This document shows positions 1 through 7,513 of a DNA stretch of 64,000 nt, piece after piece (the stretch's first letter is position 1; each line of letters begins with the position of its first letter). This DNA comes from Mycobacteroides immunogenum (GTDB taxonomy: Bacteria > Actinomycetota > Actinomycetes > Mycobacteriales > Mycobacteriaceae), in contig NZ_CP011530.1 in assembly GCF_001605725.1 (NCBI RefSeq), positions 62,001-126,000 on the forward strand, written 5' to 3'. The notes beneath the pieces are model-generated. The model had not been told where the DNA came from. It saw nothing but the letters and a program-made list of their open reading frames with translations, and did not search any database. The position numbers and the translations under genes are program-made.

Positions 1-433
1 TGCGACCCTCGTCGACAAGGGTTTGGACGAAGGTGTCGTCCTTGGAAATCTGCGTGAGCTCGCCGTCGCGCATCAGGTACGCGCGCGAATCGCCGATATG
101 CACCATGCCCAACCGCTTCCCGGCGAACAGGAAGGCCGTCAGGGTGGTGCCCATGCCGTCCAGCTCGGGTTCGGCGCGCACGTGATCGGCGATTGCCCCG
201 TTGCCCGCGTAGACGGCGTCGGCCAGAGCATCCAGCAGATCGCCGCCGGGCTCGTCGTCGTCGAGTGGTGCCAATGCGGCGATGACCAGCTGAGAGGCGA
301 CCTCGCCGGCGGCATGCCCGCCCATCCCGTCGGCCAATGCCAAAAGCCGGGCGCCGGCATAGACGGAGTCCTCGTTGTTCGACCGCACCAGTCCGCGGTC
401 GCTACGCGCGGCGTAGCGAAGTACCAGTGTCAC
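1..433 (-). CDS. pstP: PstP serine/threonine protein phosphatase (3' end cut by window)
   Basis: PP2C-family phosphatase that reverses phosphorylation by the PknA/PknB kinases at the cell pole and division site. The N-terminal ~144 residues are visible and carry the family signatures SNNEDS, ALADGMGGHAAGE, GTTLTAF and IGDSRAYL, with the metal-binding aspartates. The rest lies beyond base 1. The GTG start at 433 overlaps the fhaB stop by four bases (GTGA), so the two are translationally coupled. Gene order fhaA-fhaB-pstP is the conserved mycobacterial arrangement leading into rodA-pbpA-pknA-pknB. Confidence 0.95.
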   Translation of the reverse strand, partial: MTLVLRYAARSDRGLVRSNNEDSVYAGARLLALADGMGGHAAGEVASQLVIAALAPLDDDEPGGDLLDALADAVYAGNGAIADHVRAEPELDGMGTTLTAFLFAGKRLGMVHIGDSRAYLMRDGELTQISKDDTFVQTLVDEGR

Positions 434-894
434 GAGCGCAGCTCGATCACTGTCTTACCGATCCGTACCGGCGTCCCCTGGGGAACCCGCAGCGCCGTCG
501 TCACCTTCTCCCTATCCAGATATGTGCCGTTGGTCGATCCTAGATCCTCTACGTACCAATCCGACCCCCGTGGCGATAGCCGCGCGTGCCGCGTCGACGA
601 GTAGTCGTCGGTGAGGACCAGCGTGGAGTCGTCGGCGCGCCCGATCAAAATCGGCTGGGTACCGAGCGTGATCCGGGTACCTGCCAGGGCACCTTCGGTC
701 ACGAGTAAGTACTGCATCTGCCTCCGGCTGGTCTTCGCGGGACGGATGGAACGCAGATTCAGTCCGCGATTGGCCATCAGCTGACCGGTCGGCGCGTAGA
801 TATCTGTGCGCAGGATCCGTAGTACCGACCAGATGAACACCCACAGCAGCAACAGGAACCCACCGCGGGTGAGCTGGAGCACCAGTCCCTGCAT
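430..894 (-). CDS. fhaB: FhaB (FipA), membrane-anchored FHA-domain protein
   Basis: A 154-residue protein with one N-terminal transmembrane helix (GGFLLLLWVFIWSVLRIL) and a C-terminal FHA domain showing GRADDS, SSTRHARLS and LGSTNGTYL, the phosphothreonine-binding signatures. Homologues bind phosphorylated FtsZ/FtsQ partners and are PknA/PknB substrates. The start was placed at MQGLVLQL (894) because it gives the usual ~155-residue length; an in-frame ATG at 990 would add 32 unconserved-looking residues. It overlaps pstP by four bases. Confidence 0.95.
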   Translation of the reverse strand: MQGLVLQLTRGGFLLLLWVFIWSVLRILRTDIYAPTGQLMANRGLNLRSIRPAKTSRRQMQYLLVTEGALAGTRITLGTQPILIGRADDSTLVLTDDYSSTRHARLSPRGSDWYVEDLGSTNGTYLDREKVTTALRVPQGTPVRIGKTVIELRS

Positions 895-1060
895 CCGGTT
901 GTCGTTCCTCTCGCTGGTCCATCGCGCCTCGGCGAGGGTGTCCGGCAGACCGGACATATTCGGCAGGGCAACGATACTTGTCAGACGCACCGGCCGGGGG
1001 CCGATACAGCGGCCTGTGTCGAACGCGGTGTTGCCGATTCGGTCGCTGTTCCTCGGTTAC

Positions 1061-2416
1061 CTACTGGACCCGAACGATGATCTCGGAGTGTCCCAGCCGG
1101 ATGATGTCTCCGTCGGCCAGCTGCCACTCAGTGACCGGAGCGTTGTTGACGGTGGTGCCGTTTGTCGAGTTCAGATCCGACAGCAGTGCGGCGTGTCCGT
1201 CGAAGCGCACCTCGAGGTGGCGCCGCGAAACGCCGGTGTCCGGAAGCCGGAACTGAGCGTCCTGTCCGCGACCGATCACATTGGTGCCCTCACGCAGCTG
1301 GTAGGTGCGGCCACTGCCGTCATCAAGCTGCAGCGTGACGGTGGTGCGACCGGCACCCGGACCGCCCGCGGGGGCGCCGTAGTCGGGGCTGCTCTGGTAG
1401 CCGCCCTGCTCGTAGTCGCCGTACTCGGGCTCGCCGTAGCCACCCTGGGGTGATCCGTAGCCACCCTGCTGCGGCGGAGCGCCGTATCCGCCTTGCTGCG
1501 GGTAGGCGGGGGGACGCCCGTAGTCCTGGCCCGGAGGGGGACCTTGCTGACCGCCGTATTGCCCGCCGCCGTAGCCACTGCCCTGCTCGTACTCGCCGTA
1601 GTTGGGGCGTGGAGGCTCGCCATATCCGCCTTGTTGCGGGGCGCCGTACCCGCCACCCTGCTGGGGCGCGGCGGGGGGCCGACCGTAGTCGGGACCGCCA
1701 CCGTATCCGCCCTGGTCATAACCGCCCTGCTGTGGTGGGCGCTGCTGGTAGCCGCCCTGCTCGTAGCCGGCGGGCGGACGACCATAGTCCTGGCCGTACT
1801 GCTGGCCCTGTCCGTAGCCACCGCCCTCGTAGCCACCCTGACGCGGCGGGTATCCCTGGCCGCCCTGCGGCTGCTGAGCGCGCGGATCCTGGTCGGGACG
1901 CCCGTACCGGTCGTCCTCTCGGCCGTACTCTTCGCCGGGGCGTCCCTGCTGGGGACCTGGGTTGTCAGTCATGGATGCTCCTGGTTGTGGATCCGGGGTC
2001 GGAGGGGCAGTCGTCACGGCGCCGTGCGTACGGTCCCGCTTGCTATCGGGATTGACCACACCGCGCGTACGAAACTGGCCGGTGTGCAAGTTTGGTGATT
2101 GTTCGAATCGGACAACAACTTCACCATACGTTTGCCACCCCTGATCGCGAATATATTCGCGCAGGAGTTCGGCGAACGTGTCTGGGTCGAGATCGCGATC
2201 GTCGGCCGCTTTCTCGTGATCTGAGGCACTGAGGAGAACAAAGAACTCGTTGGGAGCCAATAGCCGCCCCTGGCCGGCCGACCGGACGCCGTCGGCGGCT
2301 TCACGGCGCAGCGAGGCCTGCACTTCTTGCGGCACGATGCTGCCGCCGAATACCCGGGCGAAGGCATCGCCGACCACGTCTTCAAGCTTGCGCTCAAAGC
2401 GCTGGACAATTCCCAT
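1061..2416 (-). CDS. fhaA: FhaA, FHA-domain protein with DUF3662 N-terminal domain
   Basis: A 451-residue regulator of peptidoglycan synthesis; homologues bind the phosphorylated pseudokinase domain of MviN/MurJ. Residues 1-120 form the DUF3662 domain (MGIVQRFERKLEDVVGDAFA). Residues ~160-355 are a low-complexity Gly/Gln/Tyr/Pro linker, and residues ~370-451 are the FHA domain (GRGQDAQFRL, SRRHLEV, LNSTNGT). The ATG at 2416 follows a good Shine-Dalgarno (GAAAGGAGG), so the in-frame ATG at 2464 is not used. It heads the fhaA-fhaB-pstP run, with a 166-bp gap before fhaB that could hold a second promoter. Confidence 0.95.
   Translation of the reverse strand: MGIVQRFERKLEDVVGDAFARVFGGSIVPQEVQASLRREAADGVRSAGQGRLLAPNEFFVLLSASDHEKAADDRDLDPDTFAELLREYIRDQGWQTYGEVVVRFEQSPNLHTGQFRTRGVVNPDSKRDRTHGAVTTAPPTPDPQPGASMTDNPGPQQGRPGEEYGREDDRYGRPDQDPRAQQPQGGQGYPPRQGGYEGGGYGQGQQYGQDYGRPPAGYEQGGYQQRPPQQGGYDQGGYGGGPDYGRPPAAPQQGGGYGAPQQGGYGEPPRPNYGEYEQGSGYGGGQYGGQQGPPPGQDYGRPPAYPQQGGYGAPPQQGGYGSPQGGYGEPEYGDYEQGGYQSSPDYGAPAGGPGAGRTTVTLQLDDGSGRTYQLREGTNVIGRGQDAQFRLPDTGVSRRHLEVRFDGHAALLSDLNSTNGTTVNNAPVTEWQLADGDIIRLGHSEIIVRVQ
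1378..1945 (-). repeat. Low-complexity GGYGxPPQQ-type coding repeat in fhaA
   Basis: Imperfect tandem units encoding QQGGYG, GGYGQ, DYGRPPA and similar motifs in the FhaA linker. Unit number in such linkers commonly differs between mycobacterial species, so copy-number variation or assembly error is possible here. Confidence 0.7.
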
Positions 2417-2673
2417 GCCTTCCTCCTTTCGGCGATCGCGTGGGAGGTGCTGAGCGCATGGCACAGCGCACCGCCGCGAGCGGATCTCGAGTAGATGGTA
2501 TCGGTTTGATGATCGTCGGCACCCACTCCTCTATTACGAGAGGACATCGTCTTGGCACCAAAAGGCCATCTATCCACGCTGTTTGTGGTGATCTGGGGGT
2601 ACTCAGGTGCCCGCCCGGACCATTCGCGGTTCGGAGGTGGGGTTCTGATCGTGATAAGCTGCCGCGGTCGTTG

Positions 2674-2756
2674 GGGCGAGTGGCGGAATGGCAGACGCGC
2701 TGGCTTCAGGTGCCAGTGTCCTTCGGGACGTGGGGGTTCAAGTCCCCCTTCGCCCA
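2674..2756 (+). tRNA. leuT: tRNA-Leu (anticodon CAG)
   Basis: An 83-nt tRNA with acceptor stem GGGCGAG/TTCGCCC, discriminator A at 2756, T-arm GTTCAAGTC loop and a long variable arm typical of class II tRNAs. The anticodon loop TTCAGGT gives CAG at 2707-2709, decoding CUG leucine codons. CCA is not encoded. The 3' end is the integration target of the element that follows, and the tRNA stays intact because the element restores the T-arm and acceptor end. The gene symbol is a conventional guess. Confidence 0.95.
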
Positions 2757-2757
2757 C
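2733..2757 (+). other. attL (25-bp core in the tRNA-Leu T-arm and acceptor stem)
   Basis: Starts GGGGTTCAAG and ends TTCGCCCAC. It is identical over 25 bases to 24851-24875, where no tRNA body precedes it. The intact tRNA lies on this side, as expected for integration at a tRNA 3' end. Confidence 0.92.
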
Positions 2758-2762
2758 CGATA

Positions 2763-2797
2763 ACCTCCCACCTGTTACCGCAGGTGGGAGGTTTTTT
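2763..2797 (+). terminator. Rho-independent terminator of tRNA-Leu, supplied by the element
   Basis: A 12-bp perfect stem (ACCTCCCACCTG at 2763-2774 with CAGGTGGGAGGT at 2781-2792), a six-base loop and a run of six T. It lies inside the element, six bases past the attL core, so it replaces the native terminator now displaced to 24904-24940. Confidence 0.9.
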
Positions 2798-2828
2798 CAT
2801 AGGCGGGGGCTAGGTGGTTTCCTGCCCC

Positions 2829-2853
2829 CGTGGGCACATTTTGGGCACAAACG
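2829..2853. repeat. Left copy of a 25-bp direct repeat, candidate integrase arm site
   Basis: Identical to 24738-24762 inside the 3' end of the integrase gene. Internally it contains TGGGCACA twice (CGTGGGCACA, then TTTTGGGCACA). Lying 71 bp inside attL, and mirrored by a copy 88 bp inside attR, it is placed like an arm-type binding site for a tyrosine integrase. Alternatively it is a scar of an older integrase 3' end, since this frame still reads RGHILGTN. Confidence 0.55.
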
Positions 2854-2869
2854 GTCGCGCCCAAGAGTT

Positions 2870-2929
2870 GTCCACACACCGAATAGGGTCTCGGAGTTCG
2901 CTCTCCGAGACCCTATTCGGTGTGTGGAC
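2870..2929. terminator. 27-bp perfect hairpin at the end of the tra-like operon
   Basis: GTCCACACACCGAATAGGGT... at 2870-2896 pairs without mismatch with 2903-2929 around the loop TTCGCT. It sits three bases beyond the stop of the last minus-strand gene (2933). The position suggests a transcription terminator or mRNA 3'-end stabiliser for that operon, though no T run follows on either strand. Confidence 0.6.
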
Positions 2930-2932
2930 GCG

Positions 2933-3016
2933 TCATCCGATGCGCTCGTACTCGACTCCCAGCTCGTCGAGCACCGCCCAAACTGTGCGCTCGCATCCGC
3001 ACTCGTTCTCTGCCAT
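2933..3016 (-). CDS. 27-residue small protein, last gene of the element operon
   Basis: Encodes MAENECGCERTVWAVLDELG and seven more residues. A strong Shine-Dalgarno (GGGAGGTGAAGTG) sits directly before the ATG at 3016, and the gene starts 18 bp after the preceding stop. A longer reading to 3142 would overlap the upstream gene and looks non-coding (Arg/Ala/Gly-rich). The CGC pair might bind metal. Function unknown; support is the ribosome binding site and operon position only. Confidence 0.5.
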   Translation of the reverse strand: MAENECGCERTVWAVLDELGVEYERIG

Positions 3017-3033
3017 CACTTCACCTCCCTCAC

Positions 3034-3354
3034 TCACACCACCCGTGCCTCCCCTGTCGGCTCCCCTCGCCGCTGCAACTCGGGAGCGTCCCAGCCTTCG
3101 TACCGCCGACCGTTCTCGCGATCCTGCTCCCCCAGCGCACACGCACCCCCAGCACCGATGTCGGCCACGTGCGCCAGCGCCCCCAACACCTTCTTGGTCT
3201 CCCCCAGCGCGGCTTCCAACAGTTCTGCGTGCCCCGTTCTCATGCCCTCCGACTCCACCACGGGCAGCCCCGCAGCCGCCTCCCGCGCCGACTGCGCGAC
3301 GGCCCTGTGCGCCTGGACGATGGGGTCACCACTCGTCGCGACAGTTCCTGACAT
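3034..3354 (-). CDS. Small alpha-helical protein, possibly ESX-substrate-like
   Basis: A 106-residue protein starting MSGTVATSGDPIVQAHRAVA, after the Shine-Dalgarno AGAAGGAGAAGG. The sequence is mostly Ala/Glu-rich helix, with a Gly-rich turn (ADIGAGGACALG) and a YEGWD motif near residue 84. YEGWD fits the YxxxD/E signal of type VII secretion substrates, and the size fits WXG100/EspC-like proteins, but there is no WXG motif and the match is weak. It overlaps the preceding gene by 29 bp. Confidence 0.6.
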   Translation of the reverse strand: MSGTVATSGDPIVQAHRAVAQSAREAAAGLPVVESEGMRTGHAELLEAALGETKKVLGALAHVADIGAGGACALGEQDRENGRRYEGWDAPELQRRGEPTGEARVV

Positions 3355-3499
3355 CAGTCCTTCTCCTTCTCTCGATGACATGAGTTCCATTCGGCTTGGC
3401 CAGCCACTGAGCTTTCAACGACTCGGCGGCACGGGCACTCGTCGCGCGACTCCGCTCGGCCAACTCGGCGGCACGTGCGCTCAGTTCCTCTTGCGTCAC
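3326..3499 (-). CDS. Small hypothetical protein, Ala/Arg/Glu-rich
   Basis: A 57-residue protein from a GTG at 3499 that overlaps the upstream stop by four bases (GTGA); an ATG at 3526 would add nine residues. The first half (TQEELSARAAELAERSRA) is predicted helix or coiled coil and the tail is basic (ERRRRTDVR). No family recognised. It lies in the translationally coupled string downstream of the FtsK-like gene. Confidence 0.5.
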   Translation of the reverse strand: MTQEELSARAAELAERSRATSARAAESLKAQWLAKPNGTHVIERRRRTDVRNCRDEW

Positions 3500-3747
3500 G
3501 GGCGCTCGCCCAACAGGTTGTCCCATTTCCCTTGCGCCACTTCCAGCTCGAACTGGAGCTGCGCATCGCTTGCCTTGCGCATTTCGGCGTGTGCGTCCAT
3601 CGCAGCAAGGAACTCCTCGTGAGCCGTGGGACGGTCAGTCCAATTCAGCGCTTCGATGCACATGAATGTCGCCGCGAGCGCAGCGTTGCGCTCAGCCGAG
3701 CGGGCGTATGCGGCCTGGATGGCTTCATGCTGCTCTCGTGTGTACAT
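3496..3747 (-). CDS. Small helical hypothetical protein
   Basis: An 83-residue protein, MYTREQHEAIQAAYARSAER... The ATG at 3747 has a near-ideal Shine-Dalgarno (TAAGGAGG) that overlaps the stop codon of the large upstream gene. It is mostly helix with two tryptophans (LNWTDRP, GKWDNL). No signal peptide or known domain. Operon context suggests a role with the large Pro-rich protein encoded just before it. Confidence 0.65.
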   Translation of the reverse strand: MYTREQHEAIQAAYARSAERNAALAATFMCIEALNWTDRPTAHEEFLAAMDAHAEMRKASDAQLQFELEVAQGKWDNLLGERP

Positions 3748-3759
3748 ATCTAATCCTCC

Positions 3760-5760
3760 TTATGCCGCTTGGCTTCTCGACTGCTGGATGGACATGTAGT
3801 TCTCGCTGGCGTACACCGCTTCTCCCCAGCGGCCCGCGCTCATCGCTTCTGCGGCATCCGACAGATACCACCGACTCAGACCATCGACATAACCTTGCGG
3901 CTGAACCCCGACCCACCGACTCCCTCGGAGCCGAGCGGACTCCACGTCCAAGTCGGAGCAGCCTGCCGAGCCAATAGCAGCCCGAGCGAACACCCTCAGA
4001 GCCTCCGCGTCCGTCACACCCTCACGACCACGAGAAACCTTGCATTCCAGCAACTCCCCACCCTGCACCAGTTCCCGATACTGCTCGGCGGACTGGCTGT
4101 TCTCGTCGGCGGGCACGGTGCTCAACATGCTTTCGAGTTCCCATCCATAGGGAATGAGGCTGGTGAGCTTGTCCGCGACCATGAGGCTGCCCTCAAGGTC
4201 GGAATGAGTTGAGATTCCTGTCATCTCGTCCAACGGGGTCACCTCGGCGGGCAGGAGGATGCCCGCTGGGTGGATAGACAGGGCGTCTGCCGTGGCATAG
4301 ACGATGCGACTCTCGAACCCCCGCCGAATGCTGGCCACAGCGAGTGGCTGAGCCCACCCCGCCTGCTCGAATTGGTGACAGAGTGAAGCCAGCGCACGGT
4401 GCAGGCGAGCCTCGGGTTCGGGCAGGTAAGCGATGAATAGTGCCGTCACAGAGGTGTTCTCATCCTTGGGGAGTTCCACACCAGGGGCCAGCCCATAAGT
4501 CCTTTGCAGCCAAGCGGCGTCCACCACGGGACCGCGTGGAGCTGGTGCTGATGCAGGAGTCTGGGGAGCACTGGGGGTCTGGACTCCTGGTGGCGGGGAG
4601 GCTGGCGTTCCCTGCGGTGCGGGTGTTACTGACTGAGTTACGGGTGGCGGGGTCGGTACTCCGCCGATTGGCGCGAGCCCCGAGGGAATTGGAGAGGTGC
4701 CGCTGGTCCCTGGAGTGAATCCCGTGCTCGCGGGCGCGAGAGGTGTGGCGGGTGCCATGCTCGTGGCGGGGAGCTGATGTCCTACCGAGCTGGTGACCGC
4801 CGTGGCGATGTCCGATGCCACGGCGGGCAGATCAGGCAATGGAATGGACGGGGTGTTGGGCAGTCCAGGAGTGTGGTGCTCGGGGGCCTGGCGCTGCTCG
4901 GCGCCACGTGGTCCCTGTCCTGCGGGGGTGTTCAGCGGACTCGACGCCGAGCCGTGCGGGGAACTGGCGCTCGGAGATATCGGAGTGCTCGCTGGACCGC
5001 TCCCCGAGATGAGTCCCGCGAGGGTTGGATTCACAGGGGCTGCGGGAGCACTGGTACTCCCTGGTGCGCTTGGCGTGCTTGGTAACTCGACAGTCGAGGT
5101 GCTCATCGCACGGGGCATTTCCGGCAGGCGTTGCGCCTCGACGACGGGGTGTTGGCCTGTGTTATAGGCCGTCACGACCGCGTGAGGATCAGGCTGCTGA
5201 GCGCTCGGCGTCATGGGAACACTCGTGTAGCTCGGAGTGGTGGAAGCTCCTGGCGCGCCTGCAAGGCTGTGGCCAATGTCGTCAAGGTCGGTGGTCAGCT
5301 TGCTTGCGACACCAGCGATGTCATCCCTGTACTTCGCGGTGAGGTCTGTTGATGACGGTGTAACAGCGGTGCCAGCCGTCTCGCTGGTGATGGCGTCTTT
5401 GATTTCGCTCGTACCCGTACTGACAAGATTCGCGATGTGCTTCTTGGCCGCACGAATCTTCCCGGCGGCGTCCAACATCCATCCAGAGATTGCGGTGAAG
5501 TCGGCACTCTCCTGGCGGAGCTGGCCCGCGATGCTCGAATATCCTTCTGACACACTGTTAGCTGTCCTGCCCTGCATGCCTTCATCGGTCTGACGCTTAG
5601 CATCGTCAGCAGATTCGGCCTGTGTTCGGGCAGCGGTCGATGCGTCATCCGCCACGACCTCAGCGACGTGGTACGCGCTCTCCGACTCAGATGGCCAGTG
5701 CGTTCCAATCAGGGCATACGGGTCATCGAGAGGCATCTCGACATCGGGTTTTGGTGCCAT
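3760..5760 (-). CDS. Large Pro/Ser/Thr-rich protein with helical N-terminus and folded C-terminus
   Basis: 666 residues in three parts. Residues 1-190 are helical with no signal peptide (motif HWPSESESAYHVAEVV near residue 21). Residues ~190-430 are a Pro/Ala/Ser/Thr-rich linker. Residues ~435-666 are a folded domain (DAAWLQRTYGLAPGVELPKD ... WELESMLSTVPAD ... SRWVGVQPQGYVDGLSRWYL). The layout recalls mycobacterial ESX-associated proteins in which a Tyr-containing helical domain, a Pro-rich linker and a conserved C-terminal domain are joined (the DUF5631/DUF5632 group is a possible match that I cannot confirm). It is the largest product of the operon after the FtsK-like translocase and may be a surface or secreted transfer factor. 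Confidence 0.75.
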   Translation of the reverse strand: MAPKPDVEMPLDDPYALIGTHWPSESESAYHVAEVVADDASTAARTQAESADDAKRQTDEGMQGRTANSVSEGYSSIAGQLRQESADFTAISGWMLDAAGKIRAAKKHIANLVSTGTSEIKDAITSETAGTAVTPSSTDLTAKYRDDIAGVASKLTTDLDDIGHSLAGAPGASTTPSYTSVPMTPSAQQPDPHAVVTAYNTGQHPVVEAQRLPEMPRAMSTSTVELPSTPSAPGSTSAPAAPVNPTLAGLISGSGPASTPISPSASSPHGSASSPLNTPAGQGPRGAEQRQAPEHHTPGLPNTPSIPLPDLPAVASDIATAVTSSVGHQLPATSMAPATPLAPASTGFTPGTSGTSPIPSGLAPIGGVPTPPPVTQSVTPAPQGTPASPPPGVQTPSAPQTPASAPAPRGPVVDAAWLQRTYGLAPGVELPKDENTSVTALFIAYLPEPEARLHRALASLCHQFEQAGWAQPLAVASIRRGFESRIVYATADALSIHPAGILLPAEVTPLDEMTGISTHSDLEGSLMVADKLTSLIPYGWELESMLSTVPADENSQSAEQYRELVQGGELLECKVSRGREGVTDAEALRVFARAAIGSAGCSDLDVESARLRGSRWVGVQPQGYVDGLSRWYLSDAAEAMSAGRWGEAVYASENYMSIQQSRSQAA

Positions 5761-5763
5761 CAG

Positions 5764-6279
5764 TCAGGAACATCCTTCGGGGTACGTCTTGTCGATAGAA
5801 TCTGTAATGTCATGTCCTGCAATCAACTCGGATTTGACATGCTCGACGTATCTCGTGAACCCGTCCAACATGGACTTATCGTCAGGACTATTCGCGTCGA
5901 TAATGTCCGCGCGAGTCGCAGCCAGTTCCTGTGTCACCCACCCCAACTTGCTCCGCACCCATTCCCCAGACCCTGGACTACGGACACCCGTGAGCTGCCG
6001 AGCAACGCTCGCATCGTCGGGAAGCACCAATCCTGGTGACGCTGTTGCATTTCCAATAACAACGCGTGAGCAGTCTGGCATCGGATGACTCGCCCACACC
6101 TGCTCCACGTCCACCAGGCCCTGAGCCGACGCCGAACTGATCGTCCCCGCCGCGCTCGCCCCCGTGGGGGTGGTGGGGTGAGTCGAGCACCCCACCACCC
6201 CGAGTCCCACGCCGAGCGCGGCGACCAGGGACACGAGATACCTTGTGTCCGGCCGGGATTGATAGATAGTCATGGTCAC
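5764..6279 (-). CDS. Putative lipoprotein
   Basis: 171 residues beginning at GTG 6279, seven bases after GAGGGG; an ATG at 6273 is possible. A hydrophobic stretch (LVSLVAALGVGLGVVGC) ends in a lipobox with the acylated cysteine at residue 31, followed by a Thr/Ser/Ala-rich spacer. The mature part is helical with two further cysteines (PDCSRV, PEGCS at the end) that could form a disulfide. It would be anchored on the outer face of the membrane. No family recognised. It starts three bases after the preceding stop. Confidence 0.75.
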   Translation of the reverse strand: MTMTIYQSRPDTRYLVSLVAALGVGLGVVGCSTHPTTPTGASAAGTISSASAQGLVDVEQVWASHPMPDCSRVVIGNATASPGLVLPDDASVARQLTGVRSPGSGEWVRSKLGWVTQELAATRADIIDANSPDDKSMLDGFTRYVEHVKSELIAGHDITDSIDKTYPEGCS

Positions 6280-6282
6280 ACG

Positions 6283-6486
6283 CTATCCCCTCGTGCGGGT
6301 CTCTGGGGTAGACCAGTCCCCTGGACCATCGACCAGTTCCCCTGTCGGAGGAACTCCGACGATTAAATCGCACGAGTGGGTGTCCAGCTCGGGTGACCAG
6401 GTGCACCAGGGTTGCGGGTCGGCACCAGCGGGCGGAGCGCTCAGGATGCCGAGAGCCATGACACCCGCTGCGACAAGTCTTTTCAT
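6283..6486 (-). CDS. Small secreted protein
   Basis: 67 residues, MKRLVAAGVMALGILSAPPAGADP..., with a clear Sec signal peptide and AGA-D cleavage site, leaving ~44 residues with two cysteines (PWCTW, HSCDL). The ATG at 6486 overlaps the upstream stop by four bases. A longer in-frame start at 6591 would bury the signal peptide. Together with the next gene it forms a pair of mycobacterial-style secreted mini-proteins inside the transfer operon. Confidence 0.65.
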   Translation of the reverse strand: MKRLVAAGVMALGILSAPPAGADPQPWCTWSPELDTHSCDLIVGVPPTGELVDGPGDWSTPETRTRG

Positions 6487-6740
6487 CGTCCCGCCCCCGT
6501 CCACACGGGGGAAGCCGATGGGACATGGATGTAGGACGGGGGTTGCCCCATGTCCTTGCCGTGCGTGGCGCGGCACAGGTCGAAATCCCAAGCGTCGGCG
6601 CAGGACTTTGGGTTCGGGTGGTCCTGGTAGCCCCCAGGAGTCGGGGTTGGTGTCGGGTCAGCGCCCGCGAGCGGGGCGGTGAGAAGACCGACCGCCGCTG
6701 CGCTCGCTGCCACGGCTGCGAGGATCAGGTTTTTCTTCAT
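6483..6740 (-). CDS. Small secreted protein
   Basis: 85 residues, MKKNLILAAVAASAAAVGLL..., with signal peptide and AGA-D cleavage site. The mature ~58 residues are Pro/Thr-rich then Cys-containing (KSCADAWDFDLCRATHGKD). The two cysteines nine residues apart suggest a disulfide. A GAAGAGAA ribosome site precedes the ATG. Its signal peptide resembles that of the downstream gene, suggesting duplication and divergence. Confidence 0.65.
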   Translation of the reverse strand: MKKNLILAAVAASAAAVGLLTAPLAGADPTPTPTPGGYQDHPNPKSCADAWDFDLCRATHGKDMGQPPSYIHVPSASPVWTGAGR

Positions 6741-6790
6741 TTCTCTTCATTTCTCTGATGGTCGGTCAGATGTTTTGTCTGGGTTGAGGC

Positions 6791-7513
6791 CTACTTGCCG
6801 CCGAGCCTGTCCATGAGAGAGCCACTCGGGGCGGGCTGCACGGGAACGCTCGTCGGCTCGGGATACGGAACCACCTCGGGGACAGGCGTGCTCGTGATGG
6901 CGGGGTAGCTCATCACCGAATTCTCCGGAAGCTGGTCGTAGTCCTGCACTCCGAGCCGAGCCATTTCGGTCAGTTCGGTGGTGGTCGGGTAACGGCGGGG
7001 CAAGGCACCCGCACGCTCGCGGGCTTCCTCGCGCTCTTCCCAGCGGTCGAGCACAGCTTCCTCGGCGGAGTTGCGGGGAGTCGGGTACTGACCGTCGTCG
7101 CCGCCGTCGTCATCATCGTCGTCGTCGCGCGCCGTGCGTGCGGAACTCCCGCCGTCGAGCGTCGTGCCCCACCACAGCAATCCACCGATAGCGGCGATGG
7201 TTCCGACGAGCCAAACCCACCAGGGTATTCCACTGCCGCCGCCCGTGCTCTTCGACGGTGCGGGCTTTGTGGTCGTGGTCGGTGTCACCGTGACGGTGTG
7301 AGTAGCGGTCGCAGGTGGTGTGTAGCTCGGCAGGTTCTTCTCCCACTGCCTGGCATCGTCATATCCAGGATCCCCGGGGTACAAAGTCGTGGGCGCAGCA
7401 GCGGCCACGGGCATCGCGCCCGTCGTGCCGTCCTCGGTGGCGAGCATCGTCAGCGGGACAGCGGCCAGGACGGCGCTCAGTCCAACCACCGCGCCAATTC
7501 GCTTGAGAGTCAT
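6791..7513 (-). CDS. Bitopic membrane protein with acidic cluster
   Basis: 240 residues from the ATG at 7513 (Shine-Dalgarno TCAGGAGG; four-base overlap with the upstream stop). An N-terminal signal or anchor (GAVVGLSAVLAAVPLTML) is followed by a Thr/Pro-rich segment, a second membrane helix (IPWWVWLVGTIAAIGGLLWWG, ~95-115), an acidic stretch of seven Asp, a charged helix (EEAVLDRWEEREEARERA) and a Pro-rich tail. Such architecture suits a scaffold of an envelope-spanning transfer complex, but no family is recognised. Confidence 0.7.
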   Translation of the reverse strand: MTLKRIGAVVGLSAVLAAVPLTMLATEDGTTGAMPVAAAAPTTLYPGDPGYDDARQWEKNLPSYTPPATATHTVTVTPTTTTKPAPSKSTGGGSGIPWWVWLVGTIAAIGGLLWWGTTLDGGSSARTARDDDDDDDGGDDGQYPTPRNSAEEAVLDRWEEREEARERAGALPRRYPTTTELTEMARLGVQDYDQLPENSVMSYPAITSTPVPEVVPYPEPTSVPVQPAPSGSLMDRLGGK

